Part shown: positions 18,670 to 27,297 of the stretch, one piece after another | Layout of the letters: every line of letters starts with the position of its first letter | Numbering within the stretch: the first letter of the stretch is position 1 | NCBI RefSeq assembly: GCF_032477075.1 | Contig: NZ_JAWDXO010000004.1 | Location: 50,351 to 114,350, forward strand | Origin: Fusobacterium sp. | GTDB lineage: Bacteria; Fusobacteriota; Fusobacteriia; Fusobacteriales; Fusobacteriaceae | Reading direction: 5' to 3' | Length of the DNA: 64,000 bases | Notes under the pieces: model-generated | Told to the model about the DNA's origin: nothing | Database searches by the model: none | Seen by the model: the letters and a program-made list of their open reading frames with translations, nothing else | Made by a program: the position numbers and the translations under genes

Positions 18670-19248
18670 ATGGGTAAAGAGTATATAATTCCAGCCTGTT
18701 CTGGAATAAAAATTGATGTTAAACAAGATCAAAGTATTACAGTAATTGATATTGAAGGTGGTCAAGTAGTAGATTTTTTTGCTGAAGTGAATGGAAATGC
18801 AAATGAATTTCTTTCAACTGGAGTAACAATTGACTGTAACGAATCTTTGAAATTGAATATTGGAGATATTATCTATACAAACCTATACCATCCCATGATG
18901 CAGGTGCTTTCTGATGATGTTGGAGAACACGATCTGCTCCATCCATGTTGCAGAACTGAAATGTATGACTTCTTTTATCATAATGGTGAAGAACACCCAA
19001 ACTGCTTTGATAATATCAATAAGGCTCTTGAAAAACAACATGTTATCATTACACCTGTCAACTTGTTCATGCATACAAAAATCAATGCCAATGGTAAAAT
19101 CTCAGTAGAAGAACCTATTTCCAAAGCAGGTGATAAAATTATATTAAAAGCACTAATGGATATTACACTAGGAGTTGCTGCTTGTAGCGTTTCTGAAAGT
19201 AAATGCAACAGTGGAAAGTGTTCTCCTATCAAAATTATTATTGATTAA
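18670..19248 (+). CDS. DUF1989 (urea carboxylase-associated) family protein
   Basis: I chose the ATG at 18670, which has GGGAGG 8 bases upstream; the frame extends 13 codons further but without a good site. The 192-residue product starts MGKEYIIPACSGIKIDVKQ and has the family segments GGQVVDFFAEVNGNANEFLSTG, split here as a pattern, and DLLHPCCRTEMYDFFY. NLFMHTKINANGKISVEEP follows. Members accompany urea carboxylase or amino-acid use genes and are likely small-molecule enzymes or binders. No urea carboxylase is visible here. Function is unknown. Confidence 0.75.
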   Translation: MGKEYIIPACSGIKIDVKQDQSITVIDIEGGQVVDFFAEVNGNANEFLSTGVTIDCNESLKLNIGDIIYTNLYHPMMQVLSDDVGEHDLLHPCCRTEMYDFFYHNGEEHPNCFDNINKALEKQHVIITPVNLFMHTKINANGKISVEEPISKAGDKIILKALMDITLGVAACSVSESKCNSGKCSPIKIIID

Positions 19249-19597
19249 AACAATTCAAGTTTGTAAAACTAAAAAATAAGGCTTCCTTTACTTTATATAA
19301 TATGAGAGTATAAAAAAGCAGTATTCCTGTTTTCCTACATGGAACAGGTAATGCTGCTTGTATGATGGTGTGTTGTGCTTCTCTCTTTAATTATTGACAT
19401 ACCATTTTTAAATAAAATAATGGTATAGGATCTATCTTCAAAAGGATTTCAACAGCATATCAAAGCTAACTTCATAGAAATGATAAGATATATTTTTTCA
19501 TAACTTTTTCTCCTTCAATAATTTTTTATATTCTTAACTATAATATATACCAGTAAATTATGTTCTGACTATGTCAAAAAAAATTATAAAGATATAG
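19249..19597. repeat. non-coding gap with two inverted repeats
   Basis: Bases 19316-19359 can fold into a long hairpin: AAGCAGTATT-CCTGTT against AACAGG-TAATGCTGCTT. Bases 19398-19424 hold ATACCATT...AATGGTAT. Neither is followed by a T run, so they are not clear terminators. No gene is seen. Confidence 0.45.
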
Positions 19598-20122
19598 TTA
19601 ATTCTGCATTTGCTCTATGATACATTTTATATTTTCCTCAACACTCTTTATTCCATCTATTCGTATGATAGTACAATTTAAAGATTCTACCCATTCTTTA
19701 ACAACATTCTCAGTTCTAGATTTAACAAAATTTAAGAAACTCTTCTCCTGTTCATATAAATCTCCACCTGGCAACATTCTATTGCCAAATTTTTCTAAAG
19801 AACGTTGTTTAACTCTTTGTATCCGAATATCCTTTGGAACATCAATCAGTATAGCATATTGAAAAAATTGATAAATAGATTCTTCATAATCTGCCTTTCC
19901 AGATGCAAAGACAAAATTTTTATGTGTTTTAATTTCACTTAAAAAAAGTGTTTCAACTTCTTCACGAGTACGTGAAGAAGTATAGATATAATGAGTATCT
20001 ATTTTGGGAAAATATAAATCTTCATCATCAATAAAATAGAAATTCAATTTTTTTGCTAAATTTTTTCCCAGTGTACTCTTTCCAGCACCATTTAAACCAC
20101 ATATAATAATTCCTGTTCCCAT
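19598..20122 (-). CDS. P-loop kinase (AAA family, shikimate/adenylate kinase-like)
   Basis: I place the start at the ATG at 20122, with GGAGAG upstream. The 174-residue product then begins directly with MGTGIIICGLNGAGKSTLGK, a Walker A motif. A lid-like region follows with several arginines (IRIQRVKQRSLEKFGNRM), and YFIDDEDLYFP is the likely substrate-binding acidic part. It looks like a small-molecule or nucleotide kinase of the AAA_18/AAA_33 type in the cytoplasm. No substrate can be named. It is a single gene with its own intergenic regions. Confidence 0.7.
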   Translation of the reverse strand: MGTGIIICGLNGAGKSTLGKNLAKKLNFYFIDDEDLYFPKIDTHYIYTSSRTREEVETLFLSEIKTHKNFVFASGKADYEESIYQFFQYAILIDVPKDIRIQRVKQRSLEKFGNRMLPGGDLYEQEKSFLNFVKSRTENVVKEWVESLNCTIIRIDGIKSVEENIKCIIEQMQN

Positions 20123-20228
20123 AAATTCTCTCCATTTTGTTGATATTAATATATTCCAATAAAGAATTTTACAAAGCAAAATATAAGTTCTTTATGCTTG
20201 CTATATAATTTTGTCCATAAAACCAGAA

Positions 20229-20259
20229 TAAAAAAGAATGTCTGCATACAACATCCTTT
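20229..20259 (-). terminator. terminator after the regulator gene
   Basis: On the minus strand AAGGATGT pairs with ACATTCTT (one G-U), followed by six to seven T. Confidence 0.6.
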
Positions 20260-20267
20260 TCATATTA

Positions 20268-21467
20268 TTAGAATTTAAATTTATATACCTTTTTAGGCCG
20301 TCCTCTGTTTATCTTCTCAATGGAGTAACCTGCCATTTTATTCTCTTCAAGTTTAAGAAGTATTCTGCTTGTTGTTCTCTCAGTGGTATTAAGATATTTT
20401 GCCAGTTTATCTATTGTTACTTCTTCACCCCTTTTATAAAGCTCTATAAGCTCTCTTGCCTTTTCTCCAGATATATTTATTCCTTTTAATCTTTCTATTA
20501 TCTCTAAATCCTTTTTGCTTTCTTCAGAAGCTTCTGTAAGAACTGTACTACCACCAGCTTCTGTTAAACACAAGACTTCTCCATTAGATTCTACATTTTT
20601 TTTGTATGATTCATCAGCATAAAATCTAGCTTCACTTATACTTGCTCCCCCACCCCAGCCAATATTCACTTTTGATTTATACTCTTTTTTAATTATCTCC
20701 TTAGGATTAATATTTAGAAATTCTTTTTTCAGCATAAATACTTCTACATAATCCTCTACTCTTTGAGTAATGAAATTTTTAAAGTCATATCCAAGTCTGT
20801 TTTTTAGTTCATTTATATCTTCATCAGAAGTTATTTTTCCCATTATTATTTCTTTACTGTCAGATTTAGAAGCTTTAATATCCCTTACAGCAAATTCAAC
20901 TGTTTCTTTTATAGTATTTTTAGATGGAAATAAAAATATATGAGGTACATCTAAGGTATCCAAAAATGAAAGCATATTACTTATTCTTGTTAAAATCAAA
21001 TCAACTTTATTCTCAGCTATCAGCCTAAGATACTTTTCTTTAAAGTTTTCATATAATTTTACATCACTGTAATCTAATGGAAGAAATATAGGCTCTTTGC
21101 CTTTTATAAAAGTATCTTCCAGCCAATATTCCTTTTCGGCCTCAGACACAAAGTCTATATAGACTCTTGAAAAATCTATTCCCGGATTCTCTGATAGTAC
21201 CTGAAATAGACACTTATATAATTCATATTTTGCAATTTCTATATAATACACAGGTGTAGTTATTTTTGTATTTTTTCTTATAATCTCAAAACCAATAGGC
21301 CCACTGGTAACAACTCCATCAAATTTATGAGCATTTTCTCTATATATATCTTTTAATTGGTTAAGATTATCATAAAAAATATATTCCTTTTCTCCTTCTA
21401 CATCTTTTAATGCATCTCTTACATATGAGTAAGAATTTTTAGGAGTTAAAATTGCTATTTTTATCAT
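20268..21467 (-). CDS. transcriptional regulator with C-terminal winged helix
   Basis: The 399-residue protein has an N-terminal domain starting MIKIAILTPKNSYSYVRDA that resembles PrpR_N or periplasmic-binding-like sensor domains. A middle part follows with INIGWGGGASISEARFYAD-like residues (read VNIGWGGGASISEARF), similar in layout to degenerate GGDEF-like domains of regulators. The last about 60 residues are a winged helix (TIDKLAKYLNTTERTTSRIL) ending in a basic tail, NRGRPKKVYKFKF. It is divergent from the AbrB transporter gene across 143 bases, so it most likely controls that gene. The ligand is unknown. A response to a carboxylate would be a guess. Confidence 0.6.
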   Translation of the reverse strand: MIKIAILTPKNSYSYVRDALKDVEGEKEYIFYDNLNQLKDIYRENAHKFDGVVTSGPIGFEIIRKNTKITTPVYYIEIAKYELYKCLFQVLSENPGIDFSRVYIDFVSEAEKEYWLEDTFIKGKEPIFLPLDYSDVKLYENFKEKYLRLIAENKVDLILTRISNMLSFLDTLDVPHIFLFPSKNTIKETVEFAVRDIKASKSDSKEIIMGKITSDEDINELKNRLGYDFKNFITQRVEDYVEVFMLKKEFLNINPKEIIKKEYKSKVNIGWGGGASISEARFYADESYKKNVESNGEVLCLTEAGGSTVLTEASEESKKDLEIIERLKGINISGEKARELIELYKRGEEVTIDKLAKYLNTTERTTSRILLKLEENKMAGYSIEKINRGRPKKVYKFKF

Positions 21468-21610
21468 AAACTTTTCCTTTCATTCATTATTGTTTATAAT
21501 AATTATATCACATTTTTAAAAAACTTATGATTTTCATTTTATTTACATTAGTTTTGAGTTATAATATCTTTATAAGTACTTAGATTTATACAATAAAGGA
21601 GGAGAGTATT

Positions 21611-22684
21611 TTGTGGTTTTTTATTACTTTTTTTGTTGGATTAATTGGAGCTGGAATTGCCTTAAAATACAAAGTTCCTGCTGGAGCTATGATAGGTTCT
21701 CTATTTGCAGTTGCTGTTTTCAGCATTGTTACAGGAAAAGCTTATCTTCCTCAGAGTTATAAAGTTATTGCTCAAATATCCACTGGTGCATTTATAGGTG
21801 CTCGTATAAAATACAATGACATTGTTGAGCTGAAAAAAGTTCTTAAACCTGCTGTTATAATGGTAATTCTCATGGCTTTAATCAATTTTGTGATGGGATA
21901 CTTCCTTTATAAATCATCTGATATGGATATGAAAACAGCTCTTTTCTGTACTGCTTCTGGGGGAATAATGGATATGACTCTTATAGCTTATGATTTTGGA
22001 GCTGATACATCTAAAGTAGCTGTTATGCAGATGATGCGTCTGGTTTCTGTTATGTGCCTTATTCCAGTTCTTATAAAGGGAGTTATCAGATATTACAAGT
22101 CTAAATCTCCTACTGATAATATTGATCCAATAAAAATATCTGAAGAAAAAATTAGCAAGAATGAAAAAGAAAAAGTCCCTTTTATGATAGATTTGAAAAA
22201 AATAGTTATAACAATGGTGATTGGAACTATCTCTGGTTTTATTGGATATTTTGCTGGTATTCCTGCTGGTGCTATGAGTATATCTATGGCTGGAACAGCG
22301 GCATATAATATAAAAACTAATAAAGCTTTTATGCCTATAAAACTAAGACAGTTTATTCAAGTGCTGGGAGGAGCTTTAATAGGTGCTAAAATAACTATGG
22401 GAGACCTTCTTGGGCTGAAAACAATTGCAATTCCTGTTATTATAGTTATCAGTGGCTTCTGTCTTATGAATCTTATTCTTGGTATAATGGTATACAAAAT
22501 AAGTGATTTCAATATTCCTACATCTATGTTTTCTGCTGCTCCTGGAGGAATATCTGACATAGCTATTATAGCTGGTGAATTAGGTGCTGATACTCCTAAA
22601 GTAGCTGTTATGCAGTTCATAAGATTAGTATGTGTAATAGCTTTTTACCCTATTTTAATCAAAATAATAGTGCAATATTTTTAA
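21611..22684 (+). CDS. AbrB-type membrane protein (PF05145), two repeats
   Basis: The 357-residue protein has about ten helices in two homologous halves. Each half contains a matching pair: GAMIGSLFAVAVF / GAMSISMAGTAAYN, and a later motif TASGGIMDMTLIAYDFGADT / SAAPGGISDIAIIAGELGAD. Each half ends KVAVMQ(M/F)(M/I)RLV. This internal duplication is typical of the AbrB/ammonia-monooxygenase-like transporter family, whose substrates are unclear. It is encoded divergently from the regulator at 20268 and followed by a hairpin. The start is TTG at 21611 or a nearby codon, with AGGAGGAG upstream. Confidence 0.75.
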   Translation: MWFFITFFVGLIGAGIALKYKVPAGAMIGSLFAVAVFSIVTGKAYLPQSYKVIAQISTGAFIGARIKYNDIVELKKVLKPAVIMVILMALINFVMGYFLYKSSDMDMKTALFCTASGGIMDMTLIAYDFGADTSKVAVMQMMRLVSVMCLIPVLIKGVIRYYKSKSPTDNIDPIKISEEKISKNEKEKVPFMIDLKKIVITMVIGTISGFIGYFAGIPAGAMSISMAGTAAYNIKTNKAFMPIKLRQFIQVLGGALIGAKITMGDLLGLKTIAIPVIIVISGFCLMNLILGIMVYKISDFNIPTSMFSAAPGGISDIAIIAGELGADTPKVAVMQFIRLVCVIAFYPILIKIIVQYF

Positions 22685-22726
22685 TAGAATTTACCATTTA
22701 AAAAAAGGAACTCTATAAATTAAAGA

Positions 22727-22764
22727 AAAAGCTGACAAGAAGGAAAACTTCAAGACAGCTTTTT
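22727..22764 (+). terminator. terminator after the AbrB-type gene
   Basis: AAAGCTG pairs with CAGCTTT, with an inner GAAG/CTTC stem, followed by five T. Confidence 0.6.
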
Positions 22765-22799
22765 GGCAATTGAGCTATTTTAAGTTTGCAACAGCCCCT

Positions 22800-23699
22800 T
22801 TAACTTTCTATATACTTTTTAGTAAAAAATTTGAATTCTGTTTCTGATATAACTACTGATGCAAATATCAGCAGACCTCCCAAAACAGTTTTTATTGTTA
22901 CTGGATCTCCTAAAAGAATAACAGAAGTTATTGCTCCAAAAAGTATCTCAGTAGATAATATGAGAGATGCTGTTGAAGACTCAACATATTTCTGAGCTGT
23001 TGTTTGAACTAGATATGCAATTAAGGTATTGAATATTATTAAAAATCCCACTGCCATTATCTGCGCACTTGTAAGTTTTGTAGTAACAATAGAAAAGTTT
23101 TCATAAGTTATATTCAACAGAAGCGTAAGTAATCCTCCACTAAACATTTGAAAAGCATTTATAACTATTGGATTCATATTACCTATTTTAGCTCCTATTA
23201 CAGATATTTGAAGAGCAAAGAAAAAAGCACATATCAATGTCAGTACATCTCCATAATTCATTGATAAATCTCCATCTAAAGATAGAAAGCCTATTCCTGT
23301 AAAACATATTATAGAAGATAAATAAGTTATCCATTTAGGTCTTTTTTTAGTAAGCATCCACAGCATAAATGGCACACATACAACATAAGCTCCAGTTATA
23401 AAAGCATTTTTTGATGAAGTTGTATGCATAAGTCCTACTGTCTGTAATGAGAAAGCAGTTCCTAATATTAATCCAGCTCCCAGCCCAAGTTTCATTTCAT
23501 CTTTTGTTATCTTCACTTTTTTTATAAAAAGGAATAAAAATATTAAGAGGGAAGCTATTAAAAATCTTAAACTCATAATAGCATTTGGTGCCATCCCACT
23601 ATCTAATGCTATTTTTGTTATAGGAAAACCTCCACCCCAAGTTGCTGCTACACACACCAACGCAATTTTACATACAGTCTTTTTCTGCACAGTTATCAC
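22800..23699 (-). CDS. EamA/DMT family transporter
   Basis: The 299-residue protein has ten predicted helices in two EamA halves. The first begins ALVCVAATWGGGFPITKIAL and continues RFLIASLLIFLFLFIKK. The second half ends with AEILFGAITSVILLGDPV-like sequence (read STEILFGAITSVILLGDP), which is typical of the family. Such proteins are inner-membrane metabolite or drug/amino-acid exporters. The substrate is unknown. It stands alone; the neighbours on both sides have separate regulation. Confidence 0.85.
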   Translation of the reverse strand: MITVQKKTVCKIALVCVAATWGGGFPITKIALDSGMAPNAIMSLRFLIASLLIFLFLFIKKVKITKDEMKLGLGAGLILGTAFSLQTVGLMHTTSSKNAFITGAYVVCVPFMLWMLTKKRPKWITYLSSIICFTGIGFLSLDGDLSMNYGDVLTLICAFFFALQISVIGAKIGNMNPIVINAFQMFSGGLLTLLLNITYENFSIVTTKLTSAQIMAVGFLIIFNTLIAYLVQTTAQKYVESSTASLILSTEILFGAITSVILLGDPVTIKTVLGGLLIFASVVISETEFKFFTKKYIES

Positions 23700-23773
23700 T
23701 CCTTACATCTATTCTGCTCTTATATAATACTCTATATTTCAAATAAAATCAATTTAAAATAATACTATTACAT

Positions 23774-24637
23774 TTAAAGAGTGATTTCCATTTCATCTTC
23801 AGATATTACTATTCCTATTTTTTCCACTTTTTCTTTTAATTCTTTATCTGTAAATAAAAGATTAGTGTGATTAAAATGAGTTAATATAACTTTTTTATCT
23901 TTTAAATTCCATTTATTTTTCTCTATAAATTTTATTGTTTCCTCTACAGTAGGGTGAGGAATTTCTTTAAAGTTTCTTCCTCTTAAGTTTCCAATTTCTT
24001 CCTTTGTATAAAAAGTAGCATCTACTGCTAAATAATCACATTGTTTAAAAATATCATTTAGTTGATTTTCAAAACCTTCCCAACTATCTATATCAGGGAC
24101 AAAGAAAAAACTTTTCTTTCCTTTTACTATAAAACCATGTGTATCTGCAAACTCATTTCTATGAGGAACTTCCACTGGAATTATTCTTATATCATTATCT
24201 AAAACTAATTCTTTTCCATTTTCAAATTCTACCAATTCTATGTTTTTAAGTTTTACTAGTTGACTCCATGGAGCATTATTTTTTAAAAACTCCGCCATTT
24301 TTCTGCTCACATATACTTTTATTTCTTTTGAATTGAGAGCTTCTTTTCCTAAATACATTAATCCTGTATAATGCCCCATATGTGCATGTGTCAAAAATAT
24401 TCCATCTAGCTTTCCATTTTTATCTGCTATAAAACTTTGATATTGTTTAGAAAAACTAGGTGTTGCCTCTATCATATATCTATTTCCTGTTTCAGTATTT
24501 TCTATCCCAATTGCTGCCTGAAGTATTTCTTTTCTTTTTCCTGCCTTTATATCACTGCACATTTCACATTTACATCCAATTTGTGGTATTCCCCCATCTT
24601 GTGCTGTACCCAAGAATTTTACTATTACACTCATCAT
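23774..24637 (-). CDS. PqqB-like metallo-beta-lactamase fold hydrolase
   Basis: The 287-residue protein begins MMSVIVKFLGTAQDGGIPQI and has a CKCEMC cysteine cluster (C22, C24, C27), as in PqqB-type proteins. The metal motif is THAHMGHYTGL (H84, H86, H89): the usual HxHxDH aspartate is replaced by glycine. PHRNEFADTHGF, FVPDIDSWEG and LTHFNHTNLLF supply further ligands. PqqB itself acts in pyrroloquinoline quinone synthesis, but no other pqq gene is visible, so a different hydrolase role is likely. The start has GGAGG upstream. Confidence 0.75.
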   Translation of the reverse strand: MMSVIVKFLGTAQDGGIPQIGCKCEMCSDIKAGKRKEILQAAIGIENTETGNRYMIEATPSFSKQYQSFIADKNGKLDGIFLTHAHMGHYTGLMYLGKEALNSKEIKVYVSRKMAEFLKNNAPWSQLVKLKNIELVEFENGKELVLDNDIRIIPVEVPHRNEFADTHGFIVKGKKSFFFVPDIDSWEGFENQLNDIFKQCDYLAVDATFYTKEEIGNLRGRNFKEIPHPTVEETIKFIEKNKWNLKDKKVILTHFNHTNLLFTDKELKEKVEKIGIVISEDEMEITL

Positions 24638-24810
24638 TTCCTCCTGCTTTATATTTTATATCTATTATATTATCTAATAAACTATTTTTATACAAGTTAT
24701 TTTAATAATGAAAAGTTTTTTTCGAATATTTAATGTTCATTTATGGATTATTTTTTAATCACATTTATATAAAAAATCTATTTCATATAAACTATGAATT
24801 GATTAAAAGA

Positions 24811-24839
24811 TTGACTATGAAATTATAGTGTGATATCAT
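24811..24839 (+). promoter_or_regulatory. predicted promoter before the five-codon ORF
   Basis: TTGACT (24811-24816) and TATCAT (24834-24839) are 17 bases apart. A second possible pair is TTGATT (24799) with TATAGT (24824). The first would start RNA inside the Shine-Dalgarno, so the second may be the one that allows translation. Confidence 0.45.
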
Positions 24840-24853
24840 AAGGAGGTAGAACA

Positions 24854-24871
24854 ATGACAGTTTGTTTCTAA
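24854..24871 (+). CDS. five-codon ORF (MTVCF) with near-perfect ribosome binding site
   Basis: AAGGAGGT lies 6 bases before ATG ACA GTT TGT TTC TAA. It is followed by two hairpins (24880-24895 and 24905-24930) and no longer reading frame on this strand before 26002. It may be a leader peptide of a small RNA or a remnant of a leader whose gene was lost. I know of no named family that matches. Confidence 0.35.
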   Translation: MTVCF

Positions 24872-24879
24872 TACCCATG

Positions 24880-24930
24880 GTTCACTCATGTGAACAACCC
24901 ATATAACCCTGACTTACTTAGGTTGGGGTT
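24880..24930 (+). ncRNA. two stem-loops downstream of the five-codon ORF
   Basis: GTTCAC-TCAT-GTGAAC forms a perfect 6-bp hairpin. At 24905-24930 an 11-bp fully paired stem (AACCCTGACTT with AGGTTGGGGTT, three G-U pairs) closes a four-base loop ACTT. A weak T-rich run follows. This could be a small RNA with its terminator. No known RNA family is recognised. Confidence 0.4.
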
Positions 24931-25060
24931 TCCCTTATTAATAAATAAAATATATTTTAAATAAATAATTTTGTTTAATTTATGACCAAAAACAAGCTTT
25001 GTGATTGGAGCTTATTTCATATAAACCATACAATTTTAGGATATTCCTAATCCTAAAGAA

Positions 25061-25097
25061 AGAGATCATAGTTTATTTCTACTGATCTCTTTTTTTA
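25061..25097. terminator. bidirectional terminator
   Basis: AGAGATCATAG and CTACTGATCTCT pair. T runs follow on both strands. It ends the HAD gene on the minus strand, and any plus-strand transcript from 24.84 kb. Confidence 0.65.
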
Positions 25098-25790
25098 TTA
25101 AGCTATCCCAATTAATTGTCTTAATTCTAAAAGGTCTTTTATTTCATAATCAGGTTTTATATTTTCTATACCAATTTCACTATTTGGATTATACCAGCAT
25201 GTTATTATTCCAGCATTTTTACCACCTTGTATATCAGCAGTAAGGGAGTCTCCTATTATTATTATTTTCTCTTTTGGTATATTTTCTATTTTTTGAAATA
25301 TATATTCAAAATATTCTTTATGAGGTTTGTTATACCCAATTTCTTCTGATACAAACATATAGTCCAAATATTTATCTAATCCAGTTTTTTTTATTCTTCT
25401 TATTTGAATATCATTTCCCCCATTAGAAGCTACTCCTATTTTTACTTTATTTGCATGAAGCTCTTTACATATTTCCATAGCATTATTCAAAAGATATGCT
25501 CCTTCTTTCAGCTTATCTCTATATTTAAAATTAAATATATCTATATCAGTTTCTATTTTATATTCTGAAAAAAGCTGTTCATATCTTTTATACGCCAGTT
25601 GCTTTTTATCAATAAGCCCTTTTTCCAACTGCCTCCAATAAAAAATGTTTATTTCATGATATCTATTTAAAATTTCATTGTTGCAGTCAAAATTATACTC
25701 TTTTAATGTTTCTGCCAGTGCATTCTTTTCAGCTAAATCAAAATCAAGAAGTGTTCCATCTATATCAAATAATATCAGATCAAATTTCAT
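25098..25790 (-). CDS. HAD-superfamily phosphatase, YjjG-like
   Basis: The 230-residue protein begins MKFDLILFDIDGTLLDFD, HAD motif I with nucleophile D9 and acid D11. An alpha-helical cap follows in about residues 18-90. Motif II is VASNGGND, motif III lysine lies in YNKPHKEYFEYIF, and motif IV is IIIGDSLTADIQGG. The layout matches the TIGR02254 (YjjG/YfnB) group of noncanonical nucleotide phosphatases, acting in the cytoplasm. It is transcribed alone, with a shared hairpin terminator at its end. Confidence 0.85.
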   Translation of the reverse strand: MKFDLILFDIDGTLLDFDLAEKNALAETLKEYNFDCNNEILNRYHEINIFYWRQLEKGLIDKKQLAYKRYEQLFSEYKIETDIDIFNFKYRDKLKEGAYLLNNAMEICKELHANKVKIGVASNGGNDIQIRRIKKTGLDKYLDYMFVSEEIGYNKPHKEYFEYIFQKIENIPKEKIIIIGDSLTADIQGGKNAGIITCWYNPNSEIGIENIKPDYEIKDLLELRQLIGIA

Positions 25791-26001
25791 CCTTTCTCCC
25801 TTTGTTACCTTATAAAAAAAATTAATATTTCATTCTTTTAATAAACAACTATCACTTTAAAAAATTTTATTTTAAAGTATTCATAAGTAACTTAATTATA
25901 TCATATAAACTCTAAAAACATATTTAAAGTATTTATTTTAAGTAGAAAAATTTCATTAAAAATGTTAGAATTTATTGAAATGTTTTTTGACTGGAGGAGA
26001 A

Positions 26002-26937
26002 ATGGCTGTTTATACAGTTCTTGATATAGAGGATATTACCACTATTTTAGCTAAATATAATCTTATTCCTTTACAATATGAGGGAATAAAAGATGGAATA
26101 CTTAATACTAACTACCTTATTTCCACTGCAAAAGGAAAATTTGTATTGAGAGTTTTAGAGGGGCATCGCAGTTATGAAGCCGAAAAAGAAGAATTAGATT
26201 TTCTTTTGGAATTAAATACAATAATTCCTTGCTCTGTTCCCTACAGTACCACAGATGGTGAAGTATTGATAAAGTATAACGGAAAAATGATAAGCCTTTT
26301 TTATTTTATTGAAGGTGAGAAACTTACTGAAATAAATGAACATTTTTTATCTGAAATTGGAATATTACTAGGTAAGATGCATCTTTTTTCTAAAAATAAA
26401 AAATTGAACAGGAAAACAAGAATAGATGAAAAGTACTACTTTTCAAAAATAGACATGCAGCAGATTTCTATAACAAAAGAAGAGAAAAAAATTCTTTTAT
26501 CTCTATATGACAAAATTTCTATGATAGATTTTTCTTCTCTTCCCTGTGGTATAATCCATAATGATATTTTTCCAGACAATATTCTCATAAAAGATGGAGC
26601 TATTTCTGGAGTTATTGACTTTAATGATTCTACTTATGCTCCCTTTATTTTTGATCTTGGAATAGTTATAAATTACTGGATAAGAATAAATAATTTTTCA
26701 CCAGAAACTGAAAATAGATATATTAAAATATTTTTAAACTCTTATGAAAGTATCAGAAAACTTTCTGCAGCAGAAAAATCTCTTTTAAATATGGGAATAT
26801 TAAAAATGGCTCTTGCCTTTATTTTTCTGAGAATAAATAAATTCTCTGTAGAAGATAATCAAAATATTTTAATAGAAGATAAAACTTATTATGAACTTTT
26901 TCCATTATTAAAATACTATCATAATATAGAATTATAG
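26002..26937 (+). CDS. thrB: homoserine kinase, aminoglycoside-phosphotransferase fold (ThrB type II)
   Basis: I chose ATG 26002, with TGGAGGAGA just upstream. The product (311 residues) starts MAVYTVLDIEDITTILAKYN, the typical beginning of the APH-fold homoserine kinase. It has GILNTNYLISTAKGKFVLR (nucleotide-binding lobe). The Brenner motif HNDIFPDN follows with catalytic D188, then metal-binding D206 in VIDFND. The enzyme phosphorylates homoserine for threonine synthesis. No threonine synthase gene is in the window, so a related choline-kinase-like substrate stays possible. Confidence 0.78.
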   Translation: MAVYTVLDIEDITTILAKYNLIPLQYEGIKDGILNTNYLISTAKGKFVLRVLEGHRSYEAEKEELDFLLELNTIIPCSVPYSTTDGEVLIKYNGKMISLFYFIEGEKLTEINEHFLSEIGILLGKMHLFSKNKKLNRKTRIDEKYYFSKIDMQQISITKEEKKILLSLYDKISMIDFSSLPCGIIHNDIFPDNILIKDGAISGVIDFNDSTYAPFIFDLGIVINYWIRINNFSPETENRYIKIFLNSYESIRKLSAAEKSLLNMGILKMALAFIFLRINKFSVEDNQNILIEDKTYYELFPLLKYYHNIEL

Positions 26938-26947
26938 AAAAAAATAA

Positions 26948-26976
26948 TTGACACTTATTCTATTTTATGATAATAT
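26948..26976 (+). promoter_or_regulatory. promoter of tRNA-Glu
   Basis: TTGACA (26948-26953) and TAATAT (26971-26976), 17-base spacer, 15 bases before the tRNA. Confidence 0.75.
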
Positions 26977-26990
26977 ATCTTAGTTCAAAA

Positions 26991-27065
26991 GCCCCGTTCG
27001 TTCAGTGGTAAGGACATCAGATTTTCACTCTGGCAACAGGGGTTCGATTCCCCTACGGGGTACCA
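26991..27065 (+). tRNA. tRNA-Glu (anticodon TTC)
   Basis: A full cloverleaf is visible. The acceptor stem GCCCCGT pairs with ACGGGGT. The anticodon stem TCAGA/TCTGG closes loop TTTTCAC with anticodon TTC. The T arm is GGGG-TTCGATT-CCCC. CCA is encoded in the gene. Confidence 0.95.
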
Positions 27066-27076
27066 CTATGTATTTA

Positions 27077-27107
27077 AGCTCAAAACTATTTGGTTTTGAG
27101 TTTTTTT
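27077..27107 (+). terminator. terminator of tRNA-Glu
   Basis: CTCAAAAC and GTTTTGAG pair, followed by seven T. Confidence 0.85.
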
Positions 27108-27129
27108 ATTCCTATTTATCCTTTTTATT

Positions 27130-27166
27130 CTCTATCCTATAGAGATAATGAAGTATATCTTCATTA
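27130..27166. repeat. two adjacent perfect hairpins
   Basis: CTCTAT-CCT-ATAGAG (27130-27144) is followed at once by TAATGAAG-TATAT-CTTCATTA (27146-27166). No T run follows. Role unknown. Confidence 0.5.
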
Positions 27167-27297
27167 TAGTATTGTGTTATAAACTCTTTTATTCTTTAAA
27201 AGTGTTGATAAATTTTCTAAATCATTTTCTGTCATTTCTCTCAAATATAATCATCCGTTTCTAATATCATCCTTACCACCTTGTACTTAATCAATTT

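Noticed and set aside
19316..19359. Long inverted repeat as a terminator of the DUF1989 gene
   Set aside because: It is not followed by a T run and lies 67 bases past the stop, so the function is not clear.
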